From assembly GCA_964395915.1 (NCBI GenBank), contig CAYNDB010000047.1, positions 1-18,023 of the forward strand: DNA of 18,023 bases, in the 5' to 3' direction. The number at the start of each line of letters is the position of its first letter. The first letter of the stretch is position 1. The notes beneath the pieces are model-generated. The model saw only the letters and a program-made list of their open reading frames with translations. It did no database searches and was not told the DNA's origin. The DNA is from CAYNDB01 sp964395915 (lineage in GTDB: Bacteria > Nitrospinota_A > UBA7883 > JAJRTC01). The position numbers were made by a program, and so were the translations under genes. Below are positions 1-7,155 of this stretch, in pieces.

Positions 1-578
1 ACGCTCTGTTGAGAGAAAAGTTTTATCATGCAAGGCAAGGTTTGGAAAAGCGCTCCGGAAACGCGCAAAGGGTTCTGATCTCAATGGGTGGGGCCGATTC
101 ATCCAATGAAACCGCTAAAGCTCTCGAAGCGATCCGCATGGTGAACTTGGCGGATATAACTGTTGATGTTGTCACAGGAGCCTCAAACCCGCACGCTGAT
201 ATGATACGAGAGATGTGTCATTCTATACCCCGAACACAATTTCATCATGCGGTGGATAATATGGCAAAGCTAATGGCGACCACGGATCTTGCGATCGGGT
301 CGGTTGGAGTCGCCACATGGGAGCGGCTCTGCGTAGGGTTGCCCGCCATCGTAATTGTAACTGCGAAAAACCAGATAGAACACACACGCTCTGTAGAATC
401 GACCGGCGCGATTATAAATCTCGGATGGTATTCCGATGTAACCCCTGCGGATATTGGCGCGGCGATAACTCATCTTATCGCCGATCGGAGCCGATTGGTT
501 AAAATGTCTGAAGAAGGCATGAAATACGTTGATGGCGCAGGCGTCAATAAAGTATGCGACGAGATGCTGGGAAACTAA
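1..578 (+). CDS. pseG: PseG, UDP-2,4-diacetamido-trideoxy-altropyranose hydrolase (5'-truncated by window edge)
   Basis: Only the C-terminal ~190 residues are present; the reading frame is open back to base 3, so the gene begins outside the window. The family is about 270-360 residues long and removes UDP from UDP-2,4-diacetamido-2,4,6-trideoxy-L-altrose, the step before PseI in cytoplasmic pseudaminic acid synthesis. The visible part is the second half of the GT-B-like fold: a strand ending in SMGGADSSNET (the 'GG-D' nucleotide loop), then SVGVATWERLCVGLPAIVI and AKNQ, which match the conserved G-x-TWE-x-C-x-GLP-(x)n-NQ segment of PseG. The catalytic N-terminal histidine known from Campylobacter PseG would lie upstream and cannot be checked. 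pseI starts 4 bases after the stop, which strongly supports the call. A generic MurG-like glycosyltransferase is the less likely alternative. Confidence 0.85.
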   Translation, partial: ALLREKFYHARQGLEKRSGNAQRVLISMGGADSSNETAKALEAIRMVNLADITVDVVTGASNPHADMIREMCHSIPRTQFHHAVDNMAKLMATTDLAIGSVGVATWERLCVGLPAIVIVTAKNQIEHTRSVESTGAIINLGWYSDVTPADIGAAITHLIADRSRLVKMSEEGMKYVDGAGVNKVCDEMLGN

Positions 579-582
579 TAAC

Positions 583-1650
583 ATGAAGCCTATGGAAGAA
601 ATAATGATAGCCTCTCGAAAAGTGGGGCGTGGCCATCCTCCCTTCATTGTTGCGGAGATGTCCGGCAATCATGGCCAGTCGCTCGACAGGGCTCTGGCAA
701 TAGTGGAGGCGGCGGCAAAAGCCGGGGCGCATGCGTTGAAAATGCAGACCTTCACAGCGGATACAATAACTCTCGATGTCAGCGAAAATGAATTTTTTAT
801 AAGCGATCCAAACAATCGCCTGGAAGGCGACTCCCTATATACCTTGTATGAAAAGGCGCATACTCCATGGGAATGGCATGAACCTATTTTGAACCGTTGC
901 AAGGAGCTTGGAATCATAGGGTTCAGCGCTCCTTTTGATGAGACAGCGGTAGATTTTCTTGAATCGCTCAACGTTCCCTGCTACAAAATCGCCTCGTTTG
1001 AAAACGTTCATATACCACTTATCCGCAAGGTCGCGGCTACAGGAATGCCTGTCATAATGTCTACAGGTATGGCTTCGGAAGATGAGCTTGCCGAAGCTGT
1101 AAAGGTCGCGCGGGAAGCTGGATGCGAAAATATTATTTTGCTCAAGTGTACAAGCGTATACCCCGCTGATCCAGACAGCGCGAACATCCTCACAATCCCC
1201 CATATGAGAGAGCTATTCAACCTTCAGGTAGGCTTGTCGGATCATACTATCGGCATAGGCGTAGCCTTGGCGAGCGTTGCGCTGGGAGCCACCGTGATTG
1301 AAAAGCATTTTACGTTAGATCAATCCGACGACGGGATAGATTCCTCTTTTTCACTGGAGCCTGATGACTTGCGCGCGCTTGTTGTCGAGTCGGAGCGGGC
1401 ATGGCGGGCATTGGGCGATGTGAGCTACGGCCCTTCGGAAAAGGAAAAGGCGTCTTTGCAGTTTAGACGTTCACTTTATATAGCTCAAGATATGAAAAAG
1501 GGTGATGTTTTTTCTGAAAAAAACCTGAGAGCCGTAAGGCCCGGCCTCGGCCTGCCGCCTAAACACCTGCCCAGCCTTATCGGCAGACGGATAGCTAAAG
1601 ACGCCAGGAAAGGGACTCCGCTAAGCTGGGATATTGTAGAGAACTTTTAA
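583..1650 (+). CDS. pseI: PseI, pseudaminic acid synthase (NeuB/SAF family)
   Basis: This cytoplasmic enzyme condenses 2,4-diacetamido-2,4,6-trideoxy-L-altrose with phosphoenolpyruvate to give pseudaminic acid. From the ATG at 583 it has 355 residues, the usual length. The NeuB barrel spans about residues 21-262 (EMSGNH 25-30, KMQTF 53-57, the SDHT loop with H221, EKHFT with H242); the two histidines match the metal ligands known in NeuB. A C-terminal SAF (antifreeze-like) domain follows at about 296-353, containing RRSLY, KKGD and the closing KGTPLSWDIV. An in-frame ATG at 529 exists but would overlap pseG by 50 bases and add residues unlike the family, so 583 was chosen; ATGs at 592 and 604 are also possible. 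NeuB or legionaminic acid synthase is the main alternative; the adjacent pseG favours PseI. No other genes of the pathway are in the window. Confidence 0.9.
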   Translation: MKPMEEIMIASRKVGRGHPPFIVAEMSGNHGQSLDRALAIVEAAAKAGAHALKMQTFTADTITLDVSENEFFISDPNNRLEGDSLYTLYEKAHTPWEWHEPILNRCKELGIIGFSAPFDETAVDFLESLNVPCYKIASFENVHIPLIRKVAATGMPVIMSTGMASEDELAEAVKVAREAGCENIILLKCTSVYPADPDSANILTIPHMRELFNLQVGLSDHTIGIGVALASVALGATVIEKHFTLDQSDDGIDSSFSLEPDDLRALVVESERAWRALGDVSYGPSEKEKASLQFRRSLYIAQDMKKGDVFSEKNLRAVRPGLGLPPKHLPSLIGRRIAKDARKGTPLSWDIVENF

Positions 1651-1769
1651 TAATTCGGTTTCTGCTGTAAATGTGTAGACTGACCCAAGGCCAAATACCA
1701 GCATGGTTATGTTTTTCCGTTAGGTTGGTTTAAAATTCATATTTTTCATCAAGTTACCGATAAAGTTAT

Positions 1770-2900
1770 ATGAAAGTAGATTTTTTCAGGCACAACATTT
1801 CCGCCACGGATAGAAATGCGCTTGAAAAGACTCTCAAAGGCTTGTTCCTCACCACAGGTCAAGAGGTCGCCGAGTTCGAAAAACGGTTCGCCGACTATTT
1901 GAATGTTCCATATATCGTAGGAGTCACAAGCGCCACCGCCGGATTGCATCTCGCCCTTGAGGCGTTGGGTGTTGGCAAAGGGGACGAAGTGATCACCACT
2001 CCTATGACATTTGTCGCCACTGCAAATTCGATCATCCACGCCGGGGCCAGGCCAGTGTTCGTAGACGTGGAGCCGGACACGGGAAACATCGACGCCAACC
2101 TGATCGAAAAAGCTATCACGAAAAAAACGAAGGCTATACTGCCAGTACATCTGTACGGTCAGTTGTGCGATATGAAAGCGATATCCAAAATCGCCAAGGC
2201 TCACAAACTGAAGGTGGTGGAAGACGCCGCTCATGCCGTGGAAGCAAGACGCGATGGAGTGGGGGTAGGCCAGCTTTCCGACGCGGCCGCGTTTTCCTTT
2301 TACGCCACGAAAAATATCACGTCTGGCGAAGGTGGAGCTATTTCTGTTCGATCTAAAAAGGTTTACGAATTTCTCCGCCGGTCCAGAGTTCATGGCATCA
2401 CAAAAGACGCCGCCGCCAAATACGGCAAAAAATTTGCGCATTACGATATGAAATATTTGGGATGGAAATATAACATGTCCAATATCCAGGCGGCGCTGCT
2501 TTTAAACCAGATTGACAGGATCGAAAAGAACCTGAAAACACGGGAGAAGGTATGGAAAATGTATTTAAAAGGGCTGGATGGCGCCAAGGGTATTGGTTTC
2601 CCCGACATCAGGCCAGAGTCCCGCTCGGCGCTGCATCTTTTCACCGCATGGGTTCCGCCAAAATATAGGGACACAATATTGTGGCGGCTTGAGAAAAAGG
2701 GGATCGGCGTGTCGGCTCATTTTCTGCCGATACATTACATGACCTATTACAAGAAAAACTTCGGCCTTAAAAAAGGGATGTTTCCAAACGCGGAAGCTAT
2801 AGGCGAGAAAGTTATAACGCTTCCTTTCTATCCTTCGCTTAAAAAGGAAGAGGTCTCGTATGTATGCGGTACCCTAAAAAAAATTCTCTCTTCGCTATAA
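1770..2900 (+). CDS. DegT/DnrJ/EryC1/StrS-family PLP sugar aminotransferase
   Basis: A 376-residue nucleotide-sugar aminotransferase of the DegT/ArnB/PseC type: a PLP enzyme using glutamate to aminate a keto-sugar nucleotide. Visible landmarks are TSATAGLHLAL (49-63 region, PLP phosphate contact), TPMTFVATAN (77-86), EDAAHA with D152 for the pyridine nitrogen, and FYATKN with the Schiff-base lysine K181, followed by the glycine-rich SGEGGA. The C-terminal substrate domain has LPIHYMTYYKK and LPFYPSL, typical of the family. It lies 119 bases after pseI on the same strand, so it may act on a surface or flagellin sugar. It could be PseC acting upstream of PseG, but true pse operons usually carry pseB and pseC together and ahead, and the sequence alone does not settle the substrate. 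No convincing Shine-Dalgarno precedes the ATG at 1770. Confidence 0.85.
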   Translation: MKVDFFRHNISATDRNALEKTLKGLFLTTGQEVAEFEKRFADYLNVPYIVGVTSATAGLHLALEALGVGKGDEVITTPMTFVATANSIIHAGARPVFVDVEPDTGNIDANLIEKAITKKTKAILPVHLYGQLCDMKAISKIAKAHKLKVVEDAAHAVEARRDGVGVGQLSDAAAFSFYATKNITSGEGGAISVRSKKVYEFLRRSRVHGITKDAAAKYGKKFAHYDMKYLGWKYNMSNIQAALLLNQIDRIEKNLKTREKVWKMYLKGLDGAKGIGFPDIRPESRSALHLFTAWVPPKYRDTILWRLEKKGIGVSAHFLPIHYMTYYKKNFGLKKGMFPNAEAIGEKVITLPFYPSLKKEEVSYVCGTLKKILSSL

Positions 2901-2943
2901 CCTTTCCAATTTCGCATTATGTCCGCGCTTTGTTCGGCCGGTC

Positions 2944-2987
2944 TGGCATAAACTTTAGGAAAATAGTAAACTAACCTGAATTCAGGT
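2944..2987 (+). promoter_or_regulatory. Candidate ahbAB promoter with 14-bp palindromic operator
   Basis: ACCTGAATTCAGGT at 2974-2987 is a perfect 14-bp palindrome 27 bases upstream of the ahbA start. A TAAACT box (2967-2972) lies just before it, with TGGCAT 17 bp further upstream (2944-2949) as a poor -35. If this promoter is real, the palindrome covers the transcription start, the right place for a repressor site. The palindrome is seen directly; the promoter and operator roles are inference. Confidence 0.35.
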
Positions 2988-3014
2988 ATTGAGATAAATC
3001 GGAGCGGTAAATTA

Positions 3015-3491
3015 ATGGACGATATAGATAAAAAAATATTGAATATAATTCAGACAAAGTTTCCTGTGGCCCACGCGCCATATGAAGTTATCGGGAAAAA
3101 ACTGGGCATATCGGAAGATGAAACGTTTGAGCGGGTGAAAGCATTAAAAAGTAATGGGATAATCCGCAGGATCGGCGCCAGTTTCGATTCACGCGGGTTG
3201 GGATGGACATCCACCCTATGCGCAATGAACGTACCCACGGAAAAGATTGAGGATGTGGCTAAGGTAATCAGTAAATATTCCGGTGTCACCCACAATTATG
3301 AGCGCGATCACAAATACAACCTCTGGTTCACACTCATAGCTCCAGACGAAGCGACTATCGACAGGACGTTGCGTGAAATTGAAGAAAAGAGCGGGTATGG
3401 GCCGGTCCGCAATATGCCTATGATAAAAAAGTTCAAGATCAAGGTCGATTTCAATTTCAAGGAGAAAGACAAGGAGGAAGCGCCAAAATGA
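3015..3491 (+). CDS. ahbA: Siroheme decarboxylase subunit AhbA (Lrp/AsnC-like fold)
   Basis: A 158-residue Lrp/AsnC-type protein of the AhbA/AhbB (NirD/L/G/H) family. AhbA and AhbB together remove the two acetate carboxylates of siroheme to make 12,18-didecarboxysiroheme, in the cytoplasm, for alternative heme b or heme d1 synthesis. Visible: an N-terminal HTH at about 3-52 ending in IIRRIGASFDSRGLGW, then a ferredoxin-like RAM domain with HNYERDHKYNLWFT (93-106), the family signature. The last ~15 residues are charged (KEKDKEEAPK). A GGAG at 3001-3004 gives a 10-base spacing to the ATG. The stop overlaps the ahbB start (ATGA), so the two are translationally coupled. The pairing makes a DNA-binding Lrp regulator unlikely. 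No ahbC, ahbD, nirJ or nirE is in the window, so heme b versus heme d1 cannot be decided here. Confidence 0.87.
   Translation: MDDIDKKILNIIQTKFPVAHAPYEVIGKKLGISEDETFERVKALKSNGIIRRIGASFDSRGLGWTSTLCAMNVPTEKIEDVAKVISKYSGVTHNYERDHKYNLWFTLIAPDEATIDRTLREIEEKSGYGPVRNMPMIKKFKIKVDFNFKEKDKEEAPK
3471..3478 (+). promoter_or_regulatory. Strong Shine-Dalgarno for ahbB
   Basis: AAGGAGGA sits 9 bases before the ATG at 3488 and inside the 3' end of ahbA. It is one of the strongest ribosome binding sites in the window and supports coupled, roughly stoichiometric expression of the two subunits. Confidence 0.75.
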
Positions 3492-3991
3492 TTGACCTGA
3501 CTGAAACTGAGGTAAAAATTTGCGCGGAGCTACAACGCAGCCTCCCGATGAGCAAGAACCCCTTCAAGGACATCGCCGACAAGATTGGTATTACTGAAGA
3601 AGAAGTCATAGAAAAAACCAGGGAATTTGGCGAGAAAAAATATTATCGCAGGTTTGGCGCCACGTTACGTCACCAGAAAGCAGGCTTCACCGCAAACGGT
3701 ATGGGCGTGTGGCAAGTTCTCAATGAAGAAGACCGGCAAGAGCTGGGCGAGACTCTCTCCGCATACCGTGAAGTGAGCCATGCGTATGAGCGGCCATCGT
3801 TTGATGACTGGCCCTTTCATCTTTTTACCATGATACATGGCGAGTCACAGGACGAAGTGCGGCAGATAGCAAAACGGATGTCGGAAGATACCGGGCTGGA
3901 CATTTACGATGTGTTATTCTCTATACGCGAGTTTAAAAAGAGCAGCATGCAGTATTTCGATTATTGGCCAGGAACTGAAAAAGAAGAGTAA
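3488..3991 (+). CDS. ahbB: Siroheme decarboxylase subunit AhbB (Lrp/AsnC-like fold)
   Basis: A 167-residue partner of the preceding gene in the AhbA-AhbB heterodimer. Its HTH-like domain (about 5-55) ends in RRFGATLRHQKAGF (54-67), the segment characteristic of the AhbB/NirL side of the family, where AhbA has IGASFDSRGLGW. The RAM-like half contains HAYERP (98-103) and WPFHLFTMIHG (108-118), equivalent to the HNYER...NLWFT block of AhbA. The family typically shows a G(F/Y)xxNAM run after the KAG; here it reads FTANGMGVW, a small deviation. The start is fixed by the ATGA overlap and strong Shine-Dalgarno. Assignment of A versus B rests on motif memory and could be swapped without changing the reaction. 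Confidence 0.87.
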   Translation: MIDLTETEVKICAELQRSLPMSKNPFKDIADKIGITEEEVIEKTREFGEKKYYRRFGATLRHQKAGFTANGMGVWQVLNEEDRQELGETLSAYREVSHAYERPSFDDWPFHLFTMIHGESQDEVRQIAKRMSEDTGLDIYDVLFSIREFKKSSMQYFDYWPGTEKEE

Positions 3992-4009
3992 AGCCCCGGT
4001 TTCAAGCTT

Positions 4010-4029
4010 CGCCATGCCTTTTTATGGCG
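4010..4029 (+). other. Short hairpin downstream of ahbB
   Basis: CGCCAT (4010-4015) and ATGGCG (4024-4029) form a 6-bp stem around an 8-base loop (GCCTTTTT), 18 bases after the ahbB stop. There is no U-tract after the stem, so a rho-independent terminator is not well supported; it may simply mark the 3' end of the ahbAB mRNA. Confidence 0.35.
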
Positions 4030-4101
4030 GCGGTATACGTCCACAAAAAAGGTCTAAAAAAATCACGCGTATATGGCTCCCATCACAGTCTATTAGCGCC
4101 T

Positions 4102-4107
4102 TATAAT
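4102..4107 (+). promoter_or_regulatory. Candidate -10 box for the WG-repeat gene
   Basis: A perfect TATAAT lies 46 bases upstream of the ATG at 4154. No recognisable -35 is found at 16-18 bp spacing, so the promoter is tentative. Confidence 0.35.
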
Positions 4108-4153
4108 ATAGCTTTGCTAACAACCTGCGGTTTTCATCAAAAAATAGCGACAT

Positions 4154-5161
4154 ATGGAGCCAACCGAACTTCTCCCTGTGAAACAAGGGGGCAGATGCGG
4201 CTATATAAATAGCGCCGGAGAAGTGGTGGTCGCTATCAAATTCAATATTGTTCTCCCGTTTTCAGAAGGGCGCGCCCCTGCCGAATTTAACGGTAAATGG
4301 GGGTATATCGATATGTGTGGCGACATAGTCATTGACCCAAGATTTGAATCCGCCTGGCCTTTTGCGGAGGGGTTGGCCGCCGTAAAAATCGATGGGAAAT
4401 GGGGGTATATAAACAAAAAGGGAGATATTGTCGTACAGCCGCAGTTTGAAGAGCAATCGGTATTTGTTGACGGCCTTGCCGTTATCACGATTGATGGGAA
4501 ACTGGGATATATAGACAAAACCGGTGGGATAGCGATCGAGCCAAGGTTTGACACAGCGTCCTATTTCAAAAATGAGATGGCAAGGGTAGAGATTGAAGGC
4601 CGGATATTTTACATTGATAAAACTGGGTCCACCATAATCGGCGGGTTCGATTACATCGGTAATTTCGACGAAGGGCTGGCGCCTATAAAACAAAAACTTT
4701 TATGGGGTTACATTAACACTGCCGGGGAAGTTGCGATCCAACCAAAATTTGACGCCGCTCATATTTTTTCCGAAGGTCTTGCCGCTGTAAAGGTAAACGA
4801 CAGGTTTGGGTTTATAGATGTAAATGGAGAGTTTGTTATCAAACCTGAATTTGATTTCACCATAAGTTTTTCCGATGACTTTGCCGCAGTTGTCTATGGA
4901 ACACAAACGGGGTATATAGACAAAACAGGGAAAATGGTTATAGAGCCGTTTTTTGATTTTGGCGGTGGTTTCAATGAAGGGTTGGCTCCTGTGCGTGTTG
5001 GGAAGAAATGGTCGTACATCAACAAATCGGGCGATTACATATGCGATACGATATTTGACGAGGCGGAATCTTTTTCGAATGGCGTGGCCCGTGTGGAAAT
5101 CGACGACAAGCGTGGCTATATAAACACAAAAGGGGAATATATATGGGAGCCTGTGGAGTGA
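4154..5161 (+). CDS. WG-repeat protein, function unknown
   Basis: A 335-residue protein made almost only of WG (KWG-type) repeats of about 41-42 residues. Ten copies of the core can be read: CGYINSAGE, WGYIDMCGD, WGYINKKGD, LGYIDKTGG, IFYIDKTGS, WGYINTAGE, FGFIDVNGE, TGYIDKTGK, WSYINKSGD and RGYINTKGE. Each is followed by a hydrophobic stretch, P-x-F-(D/E) and then F-x-(E/D)-G-L-A-x-V. No signal peptide or membrane segment is seen and the repeats begin within 20 residues of the start, so a cytoplasmic repeat scaffold is likely unless the start is wrong. The codon before the start region is a stop (TAG at 4145), so 4154 is the first usable ATG in frame; no Shine-Dalgarno is visible. WG repeats are proposed beta-rich interaction modules; no function is assignable. 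It stands alone between ahbB and the pfkB-like unit, with gaps of 162 and 125 bases. Confidence 0.85.
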   Translation: MEPTELLPVKQGGRCGYINSAGEVVVAIKFNIVLPFSEGRAPAEFNGKWGYIDMCGDIVIDPRFESAWPFAEGLAAVKIDGKWGYINKKGDIVVQPQFEEQSVFVDGLAVITIDGKLGYIDKTGGIAIEPRFDTASYFKNEMARVEIEGRIFYIDKTGSTIIGGFDYIGNFDEGLAPIKQKLLWGYINTAGEVAIQPKFDAAHIFSEGLAAVKVNDRFGFIDVNGEFVIKPEFDFTISFSDDFAAVVYGTQTGYIDKTGKMVIEPFFDFGGGFNEGLAPVRVGKKWSYINKSGDYICDTIFDEAESFSNGVARVEIDDKRGYINTKGEYIWEPVE

Positions 5162-5199
5162 AGACAATTTCCTGTGCGCCTAGTATTTAAAATTCCTGT

Positions 5200-5229
5200 T
5201 TGCGGTTTAGCGATTTCAGGCTCTATAAT
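5200..5229 (+). promoter_or_regulatory. Sigma-70-like promoter for the pfkB-like/rsmD unit
   Basis: TTGCGG (5200-5205), an 18-bp spacer and a perfect TATAAT (5224-5229). Transcription would start near 5236, leaving a leader of about 50 bases before the ATG at 5287. The leader carries an AT-rich near-repeat (CTACTTAGTTTT / CTACTAGTTAAT). This is seen by eye only. Confidence 0.55.
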
Positions 5230-5286
5230 CAGTAATCTACTTAGTTTTCTACTAGTTAATTTTTGTAAAATATAAAGGATAGGTAT

Positions 5287-6219
5287 ATGAGCCTCGTTGT
5301 TGTGGGAACTATGGCGTATGACACAGTTAAAACGCCTTTTGGTGAGCGGGAATGGTCGCTTGGCGGGTCGGCCACATATTTTTCGCTCTCGTCCAGCTTT
5401 TTCACAGATATAAAGCTTGTGGCGGTCATCGGGGAAGACTTTAAAGCCGAAGACATTGAGATGATCGAAAATCATGGCGTCGACACTTCCGGTGTGCATA
5501 AAGCCGCGGGCAAATCTTTCCACTGGAAAGGTGAATATGGATTCGACCTTAACGAAGCTAAAACGCTCGACACACAGCTAAACGTCCTTGCCGATTTTTC
5601 ACCTGAACTGCCGGAAAGCTATCGGGACGCCGAATACCTTTTCCTTGCCAACATCGATCCCAAGCTGCAACGCCAGGTCATCGACCAGGTGAAGAATCCG
5701 AAGCTGATCGCCTGTGACACAATGAATTTTTGGATTGACGGATGTGTCGACGAATTAAAGAAGACCTTGGAACGGGTGGACATTCTTATAATTAACGAAG
5801 GGGAGGCAAGACAGCTTGCCGGAACTCCAAACCTTGTGAAAGCGGCGCAGGAAATAAAGGCTATGGGCCCCACTACCTTGATAATAAAGCAAGGTGAATA
5901 TGGCGCGCTGTTGTTTCATGACGGTTCTATTTTTTCCGCCCCCGCATATCCACTGGAGAGAGTGTTCGACCCAACCGGCGCCGGAGACACTTTCGCTGGA
6001 GGGTTTATGGGCCATATCGCAAGGATGAACGATGGGGCTCTATCCAACACACTGTTACGACAGGCGACCGTGATGGGCTCTGTCATGGCGTCGTTCAACG
6101 TGGAAGAATTTTCCATGGACAGAATAATGCGGCTTAACCGTTCGGAGATAGCCGAGAGATTCCGTCAATTTAAACGTCTGACTAATTTCGAGGACATATC
6201 GGACGAAGAACTCATATAA
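5287..6219 (+). CDS. PfkB/ribokinase-family carbohydrate kinase, substrate unknown
   Basis: A 310-residue cytoplasmic kinase of the PfkB (ribokinase/adenosine kinase) superfamily, transferring phosphate from ATP to a sugar, nucleoside or cyclitol hydroxyl. The N-terminal half has the substrate-side glycine pair (LGGSATYFS, 25-34) and GEDF (49-52). The C-terminal signature DPTGAGDTFAGG (228-239) provides the anion hole and catalytic base D234, so the enzyme should be active. The internal segment DTMNFWI (144-150) with NIDPKLQRQV and NEGEARQL is, from memory, conserved in a group common in Deltaproteobacteria and Nitrospirota but of unknown substrate. AAAGGA at 5274-5279 is a good ribosome binding site. 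The gene heads a unit with the small membrane protein (7-base gap) and rsmD. Confidence 0.88.
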   Translation: MSLVVVGTMAYDTVKTPFGEREWSLGGSATYFSLSSSFFTDIKLVAVIGEDFKAEDIEMIENHGVDTSGVHKAAGKSFHWKGEYGFDLNEAKTLDTQLNVLADFSPELPESYRDAEYLFLANIDPKLQRQVIDQVKNPKLIACDTMNFWIDGCVDELKKTLERVDILIINEGEARQLAGTPNLVKAAQEIKAMGPTTLIIKQGEYGALLFHDGSIFSAPAYPLERVFDPTGAGDTFAGGFMGHIARMNDGALSNTLLRQATVMGSVMASFNVEEFSMDRIMRLNRSEIAERFRQFKRLTNFEDISDEELI

Positions 6220-6226
6220 ATCATCA

Positions 6227-6577
6227 ATGCCTTTTGTAAAACCGGAGAAAAAAACCGCTACGCCTGTGGGCGTGTTGATTCTTCTTTCCTTCATATTCCC
6301 AGGAGCCGCTCAATTTGCCAATAATGAAAAATGGAAAGGCGCAATATTCATAGCTGTTTATTCGCTGGTGTTCATAGCCTTTCTCTTCCAGTTTGTAAAT
6401 ATGCTTGATCCCATCAAGACCGCTTTGATAATGGGGAAGCCGCCTGAGATAGATGAGAAATTTATCGACAATATCAAAACCATGGTGTGGATTATGGTCG
6501 CCGGGTTTGTTGTGATGAGCGCCGCAATCATAGACGCGGTGGTCGTCGCCAAACGAGCGGACGCTAATCAAAAGTGA
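6227..6577 (+). CDS. Small three-helix membrane protein, unknown
   Basis: A 116-residue protein with a short basic N-terminus (MPFVKPEKKTA) and about three hydrophobic stretches: residues 14-30, 38-59 and 84-107. The first helix leads into FPGAAQFANNEKWKGA, which resembles the PG-x-(G/A)-Q-x-x-x-x-x-x-KG turn of TM2-like and related small inner-membrane proteins; this is resemblance only. The loop 60-83 is polar and probably on one side of the membrane. It begins 7 bases after the pfkB-like stop, and its own stop overlaps the rsmD GTG start (GTGA), so it is co-transcribed with both. No family could be assigned with confidence and no function is proposed. Confidence 0.75.
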   Translation: MPFVKPEKKTATPVGVLILLSFIFPGAAQFANNEKWKGAIFIAVYSLVFIAFLFQFVNMLDPIKTALIMGKPPEIDEKFIDNIKTMVWIMVAGFVVMSAAIIDAVVVAKRADANQK

Positions 6578-7128
6578 GGATAATCGGCGGCCGATATGGA
6601 GGCGCAAGGTTATTTACCCCCAAAGGACAGGACGCGCGCCCCACATCAGAAAGGGCGCGTGAAGCTCTGTTTAACATTATCGGCGCAAGGATAGAGGACG
6701 CAAAGTTTCTCGACCTTTATGGCGGCACGGGAGCTGTGGGACTGGAGGCGTTGTCGAGAGGCGCGGAACACGTAACCGTTGTCGAAAAAAAACACGTCGA
6801 CCTTATTGCCCGGAACAGCGCCAAGCTGAAAATCGGCTCATCTCGCGAGTTCGAGGTCATCCAGGCGGACGCATTGCACACACTCAAGGAGCTTGGGTTG
6901 CGAGGTGAGCTTTTTGATTTAATTTTCGCTGACCCGCCATGGAAAGATGGAGCGGAGAAAAATATCGTGGAGCTTGCCGCCAACCTTCTGAAAAGCGCAG
7001 GGTGGCTTATCCTCGAAACGTATTACAAAACCAATCCGCCACTTTTCGAGCCGCAGTTAAAGATCATAGACTCTCGACGATATGGGGACACGGCCCTACT
7101 TTTTTATGAACGCTCCACCACCGCTTAA
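6574..7128 (+). CDS. rsmD: RsmD, 16S rRNA (guanine966-N2)-methyltransferase
   Basis: A 184-residue SAM-dependent methyltransferase that modifies G966 of 16S rRNA on the assembling 30S subunit. N-terminal MRIIGGRYGG and RPTSERAREALFNI (22-35) are the RsmD signature; the SAM loop is DLYGGTGAVGLEALSRGA (47-64) and the catalytic motif is DPPW (120-123), where most RsmD proteins have DPPY or DPPF. Translation starts at a GTG that overlaps the stop of the preceding membrane protein gene (GTGA). No coaD follows, unlike many genomes where rsmD and coaD are neighbours. The stop codon lies inside a terminator-like hairpin. Confidence 0.93.
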   Translation: MRIIGGRYGGARLFTPKGQDARPTSERAREALFNIIGARIEDAKFLDLYGGTGAVGLEALSRGAEHVTVVEKKHVDLIARNSAKLKIGSSREFEVIQADALHTLKELGLRGELFDLIFADPPWKDGAEKNIVELAANLLKSAGWLILETYYKTNPPLFEPQLKIIDSRRYGDTALLFYERSTTA

Positions 7129-7155
7129 ACTAATCTGCTTAAGCGTTTTCTTTTC
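7122..7155 (+). terminator. Rho-independent terminator-like hairpin after rsmD
   Basis: CGCTTAA (7122-7128) and TTAAGCG (7139-7145) form a 7-bp stem with a 10-base loop, followed by TTTTCTTTT (7146-7154). The left arm contains the rsmD stop codon, and the right arm begins with the slipin stop codon on the other strand. The stem is AT-rich, so it is weak; there is no U-tract for the minus strand. Confidence 0.5.

Noticed and set aside
529..582. Earlier in-frame ATG for pseI inside pseG
   Set aside because: It would overlap pseG by 50 bases and add residues with no match to the PseI N-terminus; 583 gives the normal length.
1770..2900. Firm assignment of the DegT-family enzyme as PseC
   Set aside because: Family and neighbourhood fit, but no pseB partner is present and substrate specificity cannot be read from motifs.
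2944..2960. Possible sigma-54 -24/-12 promoter (TGGCAT, then TTAGG)
   Set aside because: The -12 element lacks the required GC and the match is poor.
3909..4212. Two overlapping + strand ORFs (65 and 62 codons) across the ahbB end and the following spacer
   Set aside because: They overlap real genes in other frames, have no ribosome binding site and no recognisable protein features.
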